49,110 nucleotides of DNA. Origin: Clostridiales bacterium (GTDB lineage: Bacteria > Bacillota > Clostridia > Lachnospirales > Lachnospiraceae). Positions 41,793-49,110 of the stretch are shown piece by piece. Each line of letters opens with the position of its first letter. The stretch's first letter is position 1. The translations under genes and the position numbers were made by a program. The notes under the pieces were generated by a model. That model made no database searches. It was not told the origin of the DNA and worked only from the letters and a program-made list of their open reading frames with translations. The stretch spans positions 1 to 49,110 of the forward strand of contig JALFSR010000058.1 of NCBI GenBank assembly GCA_022778745.1, written 5' to 3'.

Positions 41793-43310
41793 TTAATCGT
41801 TTGCCTTACGCTTTAATTCTCTTTTCTTTTCTTTTATTTTTCTCTCAATTGCATCAACAACTGTTTCCAATACCTTCACACGAGCATAATATTTACTATT
41901 GCCTTCTACTATCACCCAAGGTGCATATGTCGTGGATGTACGAAGCAGCATCTCATTCACTGCGATCTCATATTGATCCCACTTTTCACGGTTTCTCCAA
42001 TCCTCATCGGTAATCTTCCACTCTTTTCCAGGGGTTGTCTGCCGTTCTTTAAAACGACGTTCCTGTTCATCTTTATCAATGTGAAGCCAAAATTTAATCA
42101 CAATCGCACCTGAATGGGCAATATGCGCTTCCATCTCATTAATTTCCTGATAAGCTCGCTTCCAATCCTGCTCGGAACAGAATCCTTCAATTCGTTCTAC
42201 CATAACACGTCCATACCACGTACGATCAAAGATCGTAATATGTCCTGCCTTTGGCATATCTTTCCAGAATCTCCACAAATAATGATGCACTTTTTCAATA
42301 TCATTTGGAGCTGCAGTCGGACATACGGTATAGCCTCGTGGATCAAGATGACTTGTCAAACGCTTGATCGCACCTCCCTTACCACCTGCATCCCATCCTT
42401 CAAAGCCAAGTACAACAGGAATACGAAGACGATATAATTCATTATGCAGTATCGTAAGTTTCTTTTGCAGTTTGCTTAGCTTCTCTTTATATTCTTCTCG
42501 TTCTAATGATTTGCTCAAATCAACACCAGACAACGCTCCAACTTTAAACTGAGATGACTCAGATGGAACGACTGTCTTTTCACATCCTTTTTCTACTTCC
42601 CTTCGATCAAGCTCATACTGAAGACGCTCTGCCACACTAGAAATAATCTTTACTGTCGCATAATCTTTGTCTGTTGCCTCTATAATCGTCCAAGGAGCCA
42701 TGTCTGTATCTGTTTTTTGAAGCATTTCTTCATTCATCTGAATATAACGATCATATTCTTTATTTCTCTTTAAATCTTCTGCAGTCACTCTCCATGCCGT
42801 TTCTTTTGAATCTAAAAGCTTTTTGAATCGTTTCTTTTGCTCTTCTTTTGAAATATAAAGAAATAATTTAATAATTACCGTTCCTCCAACAGAAAGCTGC
42901 TCTTCAAAAGATAAAATATCCTGAAACGCCAATGGAATATCTTTTTCTTCCGTTATTTCATCAAAACGATCTGTCAGCACTCGACGATACCAGCTTCGGT
43001 CAAAAATCGTCATTCTTCCCTTTGCAGGTGTTTTGGTCCAAAAACGCCACAAAAATGGACGCATTTGCTCTTCCTCATTCTCTCGCTTAATCGAGTATAC
43101 ATCAAACCCTCTTGGGTCAAGTGGCTGAATTAAACGATTAATCTGCGTACCTTTTCCAGCTGCACCTACTCCTTCAAATACAATGATAATCGGAATACCT
43201 GCCGCTTTACATTTTCTTTGCAGTAATGCCAGACGTTCACTTTCTTTTTCTAAAATTTCTTTCATTTCCTTTTTTGGCATCTTTTTTTCAAGGTCTACCT
43301 TTTCCAGCAT
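41793..43310 (-). CDS. Two-domain polyphosphate kinase 2 (polyphosphate:AMP phosphotransferase type)
   Basis: PPK2 enzymes transfer phosphate between polyphosphate and nucleotides; fused two-domain members are typically polyphosphate:AMP phosphotransferases (PAP) making ADP. The 505-residue product has two homologous P-loop domains: FEGVGAAGKGTQINRL, with DPRGFDV and FDRSWYRR, in the first (about 40-220), and FEGWDAGGKGGAIKRL, with DPRGYTV and FDRTWYGRVMVERIEGF, in the second (about 295-480). A Lys/Glu-rich tail follows. AAGGAGG is 7 bases before the ATG. Substrate preference (AMP or ADP) is inferred from the domain layout. Confidence 0.9.
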   Translation of the reverse strand: MLEKVDLEKKMPKKEMKEILEKESERLALLQRKCKAAGIPIIIVFEGVGAAGKGTQINRLIQPLDPRGFDVYSIKRENEEEQMRPFLWRFWTKTPAKGRMTIFDRSWYRRVLTDRFDEITEEKDIPLAFQDILSFEEQLSVGGTVIIKLFLYISKEEQKKRFKKLLDSKETAWRVTAEDLKRNKEYDRYIQMNEEMLQKTDTDMAPWTIIEATDKDYATVKIISSVAERLQYELDRREVEKGCEKTVVPSESSQFKVGALSGVDLSKSLEREEYKEKLSKLQKKLTILHNELYRLRIPVVLGFEGWDAGGKGGAIKRLTSHLDPRGYTVCPTAAPNDIEKVHHYLWRFWKDMPKAGHITIFDRTWYGRVMVERIEGFCSEQDWKRAYQEINEMEAHIAHSGAIVIKFWLHIDKDEQERRFKERQTTPGKEWKITDEDWRNREKWDQYEIAVNEMLLRTSTTYAPWVIVEGNSKYYARVKVLETVVDAIERKIKEKKRELKRKAND

Positions 43311-43461
43311 ACGTTTTCCTCCTTATATGATAAATTAACTCATCAAAACTAGATAAAACACAATACATTCTTCACTGTTTTCATAATATCTGCAAACAGT
43401 TAATCTCTTCTATCTCTCTTGTGTTTATTATATCATATTTATAGGAAAAATAAAATAGAAA

Positions 43462-44229
43462 TTAACCATTATGATAACGTTCCAAAAATTGTTTTGTACG
43501 TTCACTTTTTGAATTTCCAAACACTTCTTCTGGTGTACCTGACTCCACAATGACACCGCCATCCATAAATATGACATGATTTGCCACATCTCTTGCAAAT
43601 GCCATCTCATGTGTGACAATTACCATTGTCATTTTATCTTTTGCAAGTTCTTTAATGACTTTTAATATTTCTCCTGTCAATTCTGGATCAAGTGCCGATG
43701 TCGGCTCATCAAAAAATAAAACTTCTGGCTGTAATGCCAATGCTCTTGCAATCGAAACACGCTGCTGCTGTCCTCCAGATAATTCACATGGATAAGAATT
43801 TTTCTTTTCTAAAAGTCCCATTTTCTTTAATAATATCTCTGCAGTTTTTACCGCCTCTGCCTTTGGATGTTTTAACACTTGTATCGGTGCCTCTGTCACA
43901 TTACGAAGCACAGACATATGTGGAAATAAGTTAAAATTTTGAAAAACAAGTCCAATTTTTAAACGAATTTCTCTTAATACTTTTGCAGAAGAATAAACTG
44001 CCTTTCCTGCACTGTCCGATTTAAACATTGGCATCCCACATACTGTGACTTCTCCTCCATCTGCTCGTTCCAATTGGTTAATACAGCGCAGCAACGTTGA
44101 TTTTCCACTTCCAGATGGTCCAATAATCGCTACAACTTCTCCCTTTTTTACATCAAACGATATATCTTTTAATACTTTTAGACTTCCATAACTTTTTGAT
44201 AAATTTCTTACTTGCAACATTTCTTCCAT
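43462..44229 (-). CDS. Polar amino-acid ABC transporter ATP-binding protein
   Basis: This GlnQ-type ATPase powers uptake of a polar amino acid. The 255-residue product has Walker [14 protein letters not shown], the Q-loop in [15 protein letters not shown], signature [16 protein letters not shown], Walker [15 protein letters not shown] and the switch His in [18 protein letters not shown] 44229 is chosen because AAAGGGGTGG lies 9 bases upstream. It is the last gene of the binding protein-permease-ATPase operon. Confidence 0.93.
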   Translation of the reverse strand: MEEMLQVRNLSKSYGSLKVLKDISFDVKKGEVVAIIGPSGSGKSTLLRCINQLERADGGEVTVCGMPMFKSDSAGKAVYSSAKVLREIRLKIGLVFQNFNLFPHMSVLRNVTEAPIQVLKHPKAEAVKTAEILLKKMGLLEKKNSYPCELSGGQQQRVSIARALALQPEVLFFDEPTSALDPELTGEILKVIKELAKDKMTMVIVTHEMAFARDVANHVIFMDGGVIVESGTPEEVFGNSKSERTKQFLERYHNG

Positions 44230-44248
44230 TATTTCTTTCCACCCCTTT

Positions 44249-44962
44249 CTACTTATAATAATCAAGCTTCTTTTCAATAAATGAGAATAACGCTGTTAAT
44301 ATAATTGTAGATATAAGATAAAAAACACCGGCGATAAACAGCGGAGTAAGTGAGCTGTACAGCTGCATCTGCTGTTTTGCCTTTAAAATCACTTCTTCAT
44401 ATGCAATAATATTTGCCAGAGAAGTATCCTTAATCAATGTTATGACTTCATTAGAACTTGCAGGTACGATTCGTTTTATTACCTGCGGCAAAATAATACG
44501 GAAAAATGTCTGTATTTTTGTAAATCCCAGACATTCCGCTGCTTCATACTGTCCTTTTGGAATCGCCTCAATTCCTCCACGGAAGATCTCTGCAAAATAG
44601 GCAGCATAGTTTAACGTAAAAGCAAGGCATACTGCACGAAACATATAATTTGGATCTCGAATATCTGCCAAATTTACAATTGCTCGTACAAATCCAGGCA
44701 TCGCTGCCACTGTTTCTGATTTTTGCAAAAATGGAAATGCATAATAAATTGCAATAACTTGCAGCATCAATGGCGTTCCACGCATAACCAATATATAAAA
44801 ACTAATCAGCCATTCAATTGGCTTTATTTTGCATTTTCTAAGCAATGCTACAACCATTCCAAGCGGAATGGAAAACAATAGCGTTGCTCCAAATAATTTT
44901 AATGTAGCTGGCACATACTGCAATAATATCTCAGCCACTTTTTTCATTTCTTCTATTCCCAA
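44249..44962 (-). CDS. Polar amino-acid ABC transporter permease
   Basis: This HisM/GlnP-type permease of 237 residues has about five membrane segments (near 14-38, 48-70, 80-100, 150-170, 205-230) and the EAA-loop [21 protein letters not shown] that docks the ATPase. It probably forms a homodimer, since only one permease gene is present. The TTG start at 44962 has GGAGGA about 6 bases upstream. It lies between the binding-protein and ATPase genes. Confidence 0.92.
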   Translation of the reverse strand: MGIEEMKKVAEILLQYVPATLKLFGATLLFSIPLGMVVALLRKCKIKPIEWLISFYILVMRGTPLMLQVIAIYYAFPFLQKSETVAAMPGFVRAIVNLADIRDPNYMFRAVCLAFTLNYAAYFAEIFRGGIEAIPKGQYEAAECLGFTKIQTFFRIILPQVIKRIVPASSNEVITLIKDTSLANIIAYEEVILKAKQQMQLYSSLTPLFIAGVFYLISTIILTALFSFIEKKLDYYK

Positions 44963-44980
44963 AATTCTTCCTCCAATAGA

Positions 44981-45017
44981 TTCAGCCGAAACCAGAAAAA
45001 CCTAAGCTTCGGCTGAA
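44981..45017 (-). promoter_or_regulatory. Intercistronic stem-loop between binding-protein and permease genes
   Basis: TTCAGCCGAA (44981-44990) and TTCGGCTGAA (45008-45017) form a perfect 10-bp stem with a 17-base loop and no T run. Such stem-loops after binding-protein genes typically protect that part of the mRNA and raise its level over the permease; this role is inferred. Confidence 0.6.
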
Positions 45018-45071
45018 CCACTATTTATGTATTATAATTCTATTGATACCTATGACTTTCTTATTTTGGTA

Positions 45072-45956
45072 TTATTTAATTGTAGTAATATCGCTGCCAA
45101 ACCACTTTGTAGCGATCTCTTCTACTGTGCCATCTTTCTTTAATTCACTTAAAATTTTCTGCACTTCATCACGTAATGCCTGATCTTCTTTACGGAACGC
45201 AATCGCATATTCTTCTTCTGCTAAACCTTCTTCTAATACACGATATGCTTTTTCTGAACTCTTAATTTCATACTGTGCAACAACATCATCCATAAATACG
45301 GCATCTACTAAGTTAATATCCATCTGCTGCAATGCTTCTATATTAGTAGCAACACTTGTCATACTGCAAGACTTTGCAAATTCAGATTTTTCTAAAATCT
45401 CCTGTGCTGTAGAACCATTTTGCACAGCGATTTTCTTTCCCTCTAAATCTTTGGTTGACTTAATTTCACTGTCTTCTGCTACTACAAATACCATCTTGTT
45501 TTCCATATATGGATCGGATAAATTAAATGTCTCTGCTCTTGATGGGCTCACTGATAATCCATTCCAAATACAGTCAATCTTTCCAACGCTTAAGTCTTGT
45601 TCTTTTGTCTCCCAGTTGATTGGTTCTTTCACAAGCTTAACACCTAATTTTTCACAAACTGCTTCTGCCAAGTCAATATCAAATCCTACAATTTCATTAT
45701 TCTCATCCGTATATCCCATTGGCTTAAATGTAGCATCCAAACCGAGAATTAACTCTCCCGCATCTTTTACCTTCTGTAAAGATAAATCTTCCCTTTCTTC
45801 TTCATCTTGTTTTGTTAATTCTGTGGTTGACTCTGTAGTTGTCTTTTCCTTGTCAGATGATACAGTGTCGGCTGTATCTGTACTGCCACATGCTGTTAGT
45901 AACACTGCAGATGCTGCCATCATTGCAGCAACCGTTTTCCATAAATTTTTTCTCAT
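45072..45956 (-). CDS. Polar amino-acid ABC transporter substrate-binding lipoprotein
   Basis: This family 3 solute-binding protein of 294 residues begins with a lipoprotein signal (VLLTACGS, lipobox Cys near residue 23), then an acidic Ser/Thr linker and the two-lobed binding domain with LILGLDATFKPMGYTDENNEIVGFDIDLA seen as the FKPMGY and GFDIDLAEAV motifs, IDCIWNGLSVSPSRA and KKIAVQNGSTA. Substrate is likely a polar amino acid but not specified. ATG 45956 has GGAGG 5 bases before it. It is first in the operon. Confidence 0.92.
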   Translation of the reverse strand: MRKNLWKTVAAMMAASAVLLTACGSTDTADTVSSDKEKTTTESTTELTKQDEEEREDLSLQKVKDAGELILGLDATFKPMGYTDENNEIVGFDIDLAEAVCEKLGVKLVKEPINWETKEQDLSVGKIDCIWNGLSVSPSRAETFNLSDPYMENKMVFVVAEDSEIKSTKDLEGKKIAVQNGSTAQEILEKSEFAKSCSMTSVATNIEALQQMDINLVDAVFMDDVVAQYEIKSSEKAYRVLEEGLAEEEYAIAFRKEDQALRDEVQKILSELKKDGTVEEIATKWFGSDITTIK

Positions 45957-46129
45957 ACAAACCTCCATTATTTACACTTCTATCAGATCACTTAAATGCT
46001 GCCAATATTGTTGCTATGAAGTACATAGCGGCCTTTCTATCATAATAATCTGTAATTCGTGTTTATTCCGTGCAATCATTACAGCGACTCAGATAATGCG
46101 ACTAATTATCTAAATACCCTGTTTTTGCT

Positions 46130-46474
46130 TTACTTCACTACCATAACATATTTTGTCTCCTTTGTAAACTTGTTTTTGTCTGCTACATGGGTACCATGCC
46201 CATTTTTATCATATGGATACCGTTTTCCATAGACAAAATCTTTAAATTTTACAATTCGATCTCCAAAATCAGGATGCGGGTAAATACCAGTATCCAATAT
46301 CGCCACTGTGACACCTTCTCCTGTATACTTTGCTTTTTTTATAACTGTTGTTTTATAAGTTTCTCTTTCCTTCTTTTCTTCCATCATTCCATATAATTTT
46401 TCGGAATTCATATGATTCCTTTTCATACATTCTTCATCCATCTCATATACTGCATTTCCATCTATAATTAACAT
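46130..46474 (-). pseudogene. Truncated subtilisin-like (S8) protease
   Basis: The 114-residue frame encodes the start of a subtilase: the catalytic Asp motif [14 protein letters not shown] (about 58-71) and the catalytic His motif NGHGTHVA (about 92-99). After that the homology stops and 15 unrelated residues ([16 protein letters not shown]) precede a stop; the rest of the domain, including the catalytic Ser, is missing from the window. The start (ATG 46474, AAAGGA 8 bases upstream) looks intact. It is best read as a gene cut by a deletion. It cannot be an active protease. Confidence 0.8.
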
Positions 46475-46643
46475 AATTCAATTCCTTTCCTTCTATCAAT
46501 TTTTATATCAGCCATACTGATCTATACTATCAAAAATGCCACTTCATTCTTGAATTACTTATAAATAATATATTCGACTTGGGATAATCTGCTGCCTTTG
46601 CGCATATAGTTTTTTTAGAATTACAATGGAATGGAGGAAAAAT

Positions 46644-46955
46644 ATGCCGCATCCAGAGGATCGCTACAAAATGATGATTAAAGCCTCTCTTCCCTATCTG
46701 TCAAATGATACAAGGAAGCTTTTTCTTACTTATTTAAAAATTAATGAAGTGATGCATACTTTACAAGACTTTGATAAAGAGCAAGAAGAAATTTTTTCCA
46801 GTTCTTCTGTCAATGAAGAGGAGCGGGAAAATGGACTGTTTCAGGCAATTTGTACCTTTTGTACACCAAAAGAGCAGGAAATGATAAATACAATTTTAAA
46901 TTTAAATCAAATGATGAAATTGTTAAAAGAAATGGAAGATTTGCAAGACGTCTAA
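46644..46955 (+). CDS. Small protein of unknown function
   Basis: I do not recognise this 103-residue, mostly helical protein. It starts MPHPEDRYKMM, has a stretch LPYLSNDTRKLFLTYLKINEVMHTL in its first half, an acidic middle and a CTFCTPKEQEMINTIL stretch near the end. There is no signal peptide or membrane segment. ATG 46644 is chosen because GGAGGA stands 6 bases before it. It is followed 18 bases later by a second small gene in the same orientation. Confidence 0.65.
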   Translation: MPHPEDRYKMMIKASLPYLSNDTRKLFLTYLKINEVMHTLQDFDKEQEEIFSSSSVNEEERENGLFQAICTFCTPKEQEMINTILNLNQMMKLLKEMEDLQDV

Positions 46956-46973
46956 ATTTTTATTGGAGGGTAT

Positions 46974-47252
46974 ATGGAACAAAAACAGCCAAATATTGCT
47001 TCTGACAAGATGGAATTTTTAGCTTCTCTCATGAAAGAAGCCAATGGAAAAAGTCAAAATGAAGTGATGCCTTTTTTAATGAGTGTCGCTCAGCGTGCAA
47101 ATGAAAAAGGAATTCACTTTACAGATGAAGAGACAGAAATGCTTGTCCGCGCAATGACTGCGAACATGTCTCCTGCTGAGCGAAAAAAAGTCGAATTACT
47201 GCGCCGAATGTCAAAATTAATCAGCGCAAAAAAACGTAAGAATCATTCTTAA
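46974..47252 (+). CDS. Small basic helical protein of unknown function
   Basis: This 92-residue product is not recognised. It is helical and amphipathic, with EFLASLMKEANGKSQNEVMPFL near the start and a basic end (ELLRRMSKLISAKKRKNHS). GGAGG precedes the ATG by 5 bases. It forms a two-gene unit with the preceding gene and is closed by the terminator at 47293-47340. Its high charge at the C-terminus could allow nucleic-acid or membrane binding, but this is speculation. Confidence 0.65.
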   Translation: MEQKQPNIASDKMEFLASLMKEANGKSQNEVMPFLMSVAQRANEKGIHFTDEETEMLVRAMTANMSPAERKKVELLRRMSKLISAKKRKNHS

Positions 47253-47292
47253 TCGTTTCTATGTCTCTGCAAAATAGTGTTAGAGTCACAAA

Positions 47293-47340
47293 TATCCCCT
47301 GCCAACCCATAAAACAAGCGGCAGGGGATACACATTATAT
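47293..47340. terminator. Terminator between convergent genes
   Basis: TATCCCCTGCC (47293-47303) and GGCAGGGGATA (47330-47340) form a perfect 11-bp stem with a 26-base loop between the convergent small-protein pair and the M28-like gene. The flanks are not strongly T-rich. Confidence 0.6.
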
Positions 47341-47361
47341 TCTATACCAAAATATCTATAT

Positions 47362-48312
47362 TTAATGTTGTTTTTTTCTTTTTCTTCTTTGAAATTCCAG
47401 CTGAAAACAAGCTACAAGCAGGCAGGCCGTCGCCGCCAGTACAATAATCGCTTTGACTGCTTTCTGTACGGAAATACCATAAAACATTGGCTCATTTATT
47501 TGCAATTTTTCACTATGATTTTGCACATATTGCTGTGAGATCACTGCCGCTGCGTTGTTTTCATTCGCATTCCCAATCCAGGCATCCATCAACATTGCTG
47601 CATTTCTCATCTGGCTATATACATCGGAGATTATAATTTTTACTTGTGGAATTTCATTTTCCTCCCATATAGATAACAATGTTTGCCCTGTCAGAAATGA
47701 TACCTTTAACTGCTTTGCAATTGATTGTATTTGATAAAACAGCCATTGATCATTTGCACTTTTTAATACTTTAATTCCACTCTGTTCTTGCACTGTATCA
47801 AAAGAAACTACACCAATCAGATGACTTTTTTGTTCCTGTGTCAACTGACTTAAATACTGTTCACTTCCTTGTTCACTCGTCTTATCTGTAAGAAGAAATT
47901 GAACAGTATAAGGAAGTTCCTTTTGTGATGCCAATTGATTTGCCAACTCAAGCAATACTGCTGCTCCGACTGCGTTTTCTCTATAGCATGCTTCTAAAAC
48001 AATTACATTTTCGCTCAATCCCCCTCGCTGAAACACAAGATTCATACTAATGTCTGAATCATTTGCCTCTGAAGAAGTATTATAAAATGGAAGTTTTGTT
48101 GGCTGATATCCCATATACAAAATTCGGTCTATAAAAAATTGCTGAATCGCTTCTGCTTTTCCCTCTTCTGTTTCTTGTGACTGATACTGTTGCTCAATCA
48201 ACCGTTTGAATACATTTGCATCTTCCCCGTATTCCGATGCTTCCGCATCAATACTGCTGCAGCAAACGATCATAATGCACAGCATTAAAAACCTTCTTAT
48301 TCTTCGTCTCAT
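47362..48312 (-). CDS. Membrane-anchored protein with a degenerate M28-peptidase-like domain
   Basis: The product of about 316 residues has an N-terminal signal or anchor (about 4-24), an extracellular domain (about 30-270), a C-terminal membrane segment (about 287-307) and a basic tail. The domain has the outline of M28 zinc aminopeptidases (ENVIVLEACYRENAVGAAVLLELANQLA, then YTVQFLLTDKTSEQGSEQYL), but the expected metal ligands are replaced: the HYD motif reads ACY, and the Glu-Glu pair reads DKTSE. It is probably a non-catalytic relative. ATG 48312 is preferred; AGGAG is 12 bases upstream. The function is unknown. Confidence 0.65.
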   Translation of the reverse strand: MRRRIRRFLMLCIMIVCCSSIDAEASEYGEDANVFKRLIEQQYQSQETEEGKAEAIQQFFIDRILYMGYQPTKLPFYNTSSEANDSDISMNLVFQRGGLSENVIVLEACYRENAVGAAVLLELANQLASQKELPYTVQFLLTDKTSEQGSEQYLSQLTQEQKSHLIGVVSFDTVQEQSGIKVLKSANDQWLFYQIQSIAKQLKVSFLTGQTLLSIWEENEIPQVKIIISDVYSQMRNAAMLMDAWIGNANENNAAAVISQQYVQNHSEKLQINEPMFYGISVQKAVKAIIVLAATACLLVACFQLEFQRRKRKKQH

Positions 48313-48337
48313 TATGTAAATTTTTCTCCTATGATGC

Positions 48338-48402
48338 AAAAAGATTCTGCTCCCCGAACTGTATGTCATTCTATACAATTACAGGAGGTGCAGAATCTTT
48401 TT
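48338..48402 (-). terminator. Terminator of leuS
   Basis: AAAAAGATTCTGC (48338-48350) and GCAGAATCTTTTT (48390-48402) form a perfect 13-bp stem, extended inside by CTCC/GGAG and TGTAT/ATACA pairs. On the minus strand it ends in a T run. It lies 25 bases after leuS. Confidence 0.85.
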
Positions 48403-48426
48403 TCTTTGATTATTATTTTTAGATTA

Positions 48427-49110
48427 TTATTTTGCAGGTCTTTGTACAATATTAACAATACGTCCTGGAACATAAACTTCCTTTACGATCGTACCATTTA
48501 ATTTATCACCCAAAGCTTCTTTTGCTGCCAAAATAGCATCTTCTTTGCTTAAATCGACGGCAATTGTAATAGTACCTTTTGTCTTTCCATTGATCTGAAC
48601 TGCGATTTCTACTTCATCGTCTTTTAAATGTTCTTCCTCATAGGTTGGCCATGTACTATGGAATACACTGCCTGTTCCACCTAACTGCTGCCAAAGTTCT
48701 TCTCCGATATGAGGAGCAAATGGAGATAAAAGTACAACAAATGTCTTTAATGTCTCTTTATCAATACCGCCCTGTTTCTTTGCCAGTTCGATGAACTTAT
48801 TATTGTATTCCATAAATCCAGAAATTACAGTATTTAAGCTAAACTGCTCAAAACGATTTTCAATATCGTAAACAAGACGATTTCTCAGCTTGATCATTTC
48901 CCTTGTAGGCTTAATATCCAAATCTTTTGAATTTTGTACTAAATTCCAGAAACGGTTTAAGAAACGGTATACTCCGTCAATTCCTCTGTCGTCCCATTCT
49001 GCATCTAATTCTGGTGGTCCTACAAATAATTCATAAAGTCTTAATGCATCACAGCCGTAGTTTTCTACTAAATCATCTGGAGATACAACATTTCCTTTTG
49101 ATTTAGACAT
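48427..49110 (-). CDS. leuS: Leucyl-tRNA synthetase, C-terminal part (5' end beyond the window)
   Basis: The visible 227 residues start exactly at the KMSKS loop (MSKSKGNVVSPDDLVENYGCDALRL, seen as MSKSKGN), followed by the anticodon-binding helical domain (NRFWNLVQNS, FAPHIGEELWQQLG) and the C-terminal domain (VQINGKTKGTI, VKEVYVPGRIVNIV). These are leucyl-tRNA synthetase features. The catalytic N-terminal part and the editing domain lie outside the window to the right, so the ATG at 49110 is an internal Met, not the start. Confidence 0.95.
   Translation of the reverse strand: MSKSKGNVVSPDDLVENYGCDALRLYELFVGPPELDAEWDDRGIDGVYRFLNRFWNLVQNSKDLDIKPTREMIKLRNRLVYDIENRFEQFSLNTVISGFMEYNNKFIELAKKQGGIDKETLKTFVVLLSPFAPHIGEELWQQLGGTGSVFHSTWPTYEEEHLKDDEVEIAVQINGKTKGTITIAVDLSKEDAILAAKEALGDKLNGTIVKEVYVPGRIVNIVQRPAK

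Noticed and set aside
45451-46113. 220-codon open frame on the plus strand
   Set aside because: It lies opposite the ABC binding-protein gene, has Ser/Ile/Phe-rich composition typical of an antisense shadow and no ribosome site.
48427-48447. Complete leuS gene starting at 49110
   Set aside because: The Met at 49110 is the M of the KMSKS loop in the middle of leucyl-tRNA synthetase; the true start lies beyond the window.

Overview
The window is AT-rich and reads as the chromosome of a spore-forming, low-GC Firmicute of class Clostridia, most likely a gut Lachnospiraceae. The evidence is the Firmicute gene order: the comEA-comEC-holA / rpsT / gpr-spoIIP block, a division and cell-wall (dcw) cluster ending in ftsZ, and spoIIGA-sigE. 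Strong AGGAGG ribosome sites and several TTG/GTG starts fit the same group. The taxonomic call is inference from gene content; no rRNA gene is present.

Layout. 1-57: first codons of an IS607-type recombinase running off the left edge. 256-1860: secreted NlpC/P60 hydrolase with three GBS/Bsp-like repeats. 2332-4544: spoIIP and gpr (sporulation). 4826-5089: rpsT on the opposite strand with its own promoter and structured leader. 5150-12262: an apparent operon (transcribed leftwards) comEA, response regulator, sensor kinase, GerMN lipoprotein, comEC, holA. 12383-15446: small DMT-type membrane protein, ABC-F ATPase, Cu/Zn-SOD-like protein. 15594-17231: sigE and spoIIGA. 17394-21886: a four-gene 2-aminoethylphosphonate pathway (PEP mutase, phosphonopyruvate decarboxylase, AEP transaminase, LicC/PntC-type cytidylyltransferase) with its own promoter and terminator. 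22067-35138: dcw cluster, in transcription order mraZ (truncated), rsmH, ftsL, pbp, spoVD, mraY, murD, ftsW, murA, ftsQ, ftsZ. 35536-36417: lgt. 36660-38126: ychF and a DUF1292 gene on the plus strand. 38257-39716: AlaX-type editing protein and tRNA-Arg(TCT)/tRNA-Asn(GTT). 39932-41612: an Ala/Val/Thr-rich membrane protein and an RluA-type pseudouridine synthase. 41793-45956: two-domain PPK2 and a polar amino-acid ABC importer. 46130-48312: truncated subtilase, two unknown small proteins, a degenerate M28-like membrane protein. 48427-49110: 3' part of leuS.

The most notable points are: (i) the phosphonate operon sitting between ftsZ and spoIIGA, genes that are neighbours in many Firmicutes; (ii) mraZ has lost its first half while its promoter and GTGGG-type operator remain intact; (iii) a dispersed structured repeat (core GGATTGC..GCAATCC hairpin plus GGGGTCAAAAG arms) present in five copies, one of which supplies the last codons of comEC; (iv) a response regulator / kinase / GerMN-lipoprotein trio, resembling actinobacterial MtrA-MtrB-LpqB, embedded between comEA and comEC; and (v) comEC appearing to start at an ATT codon. 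No CRISPR array, prophage or complete transposon was seen.
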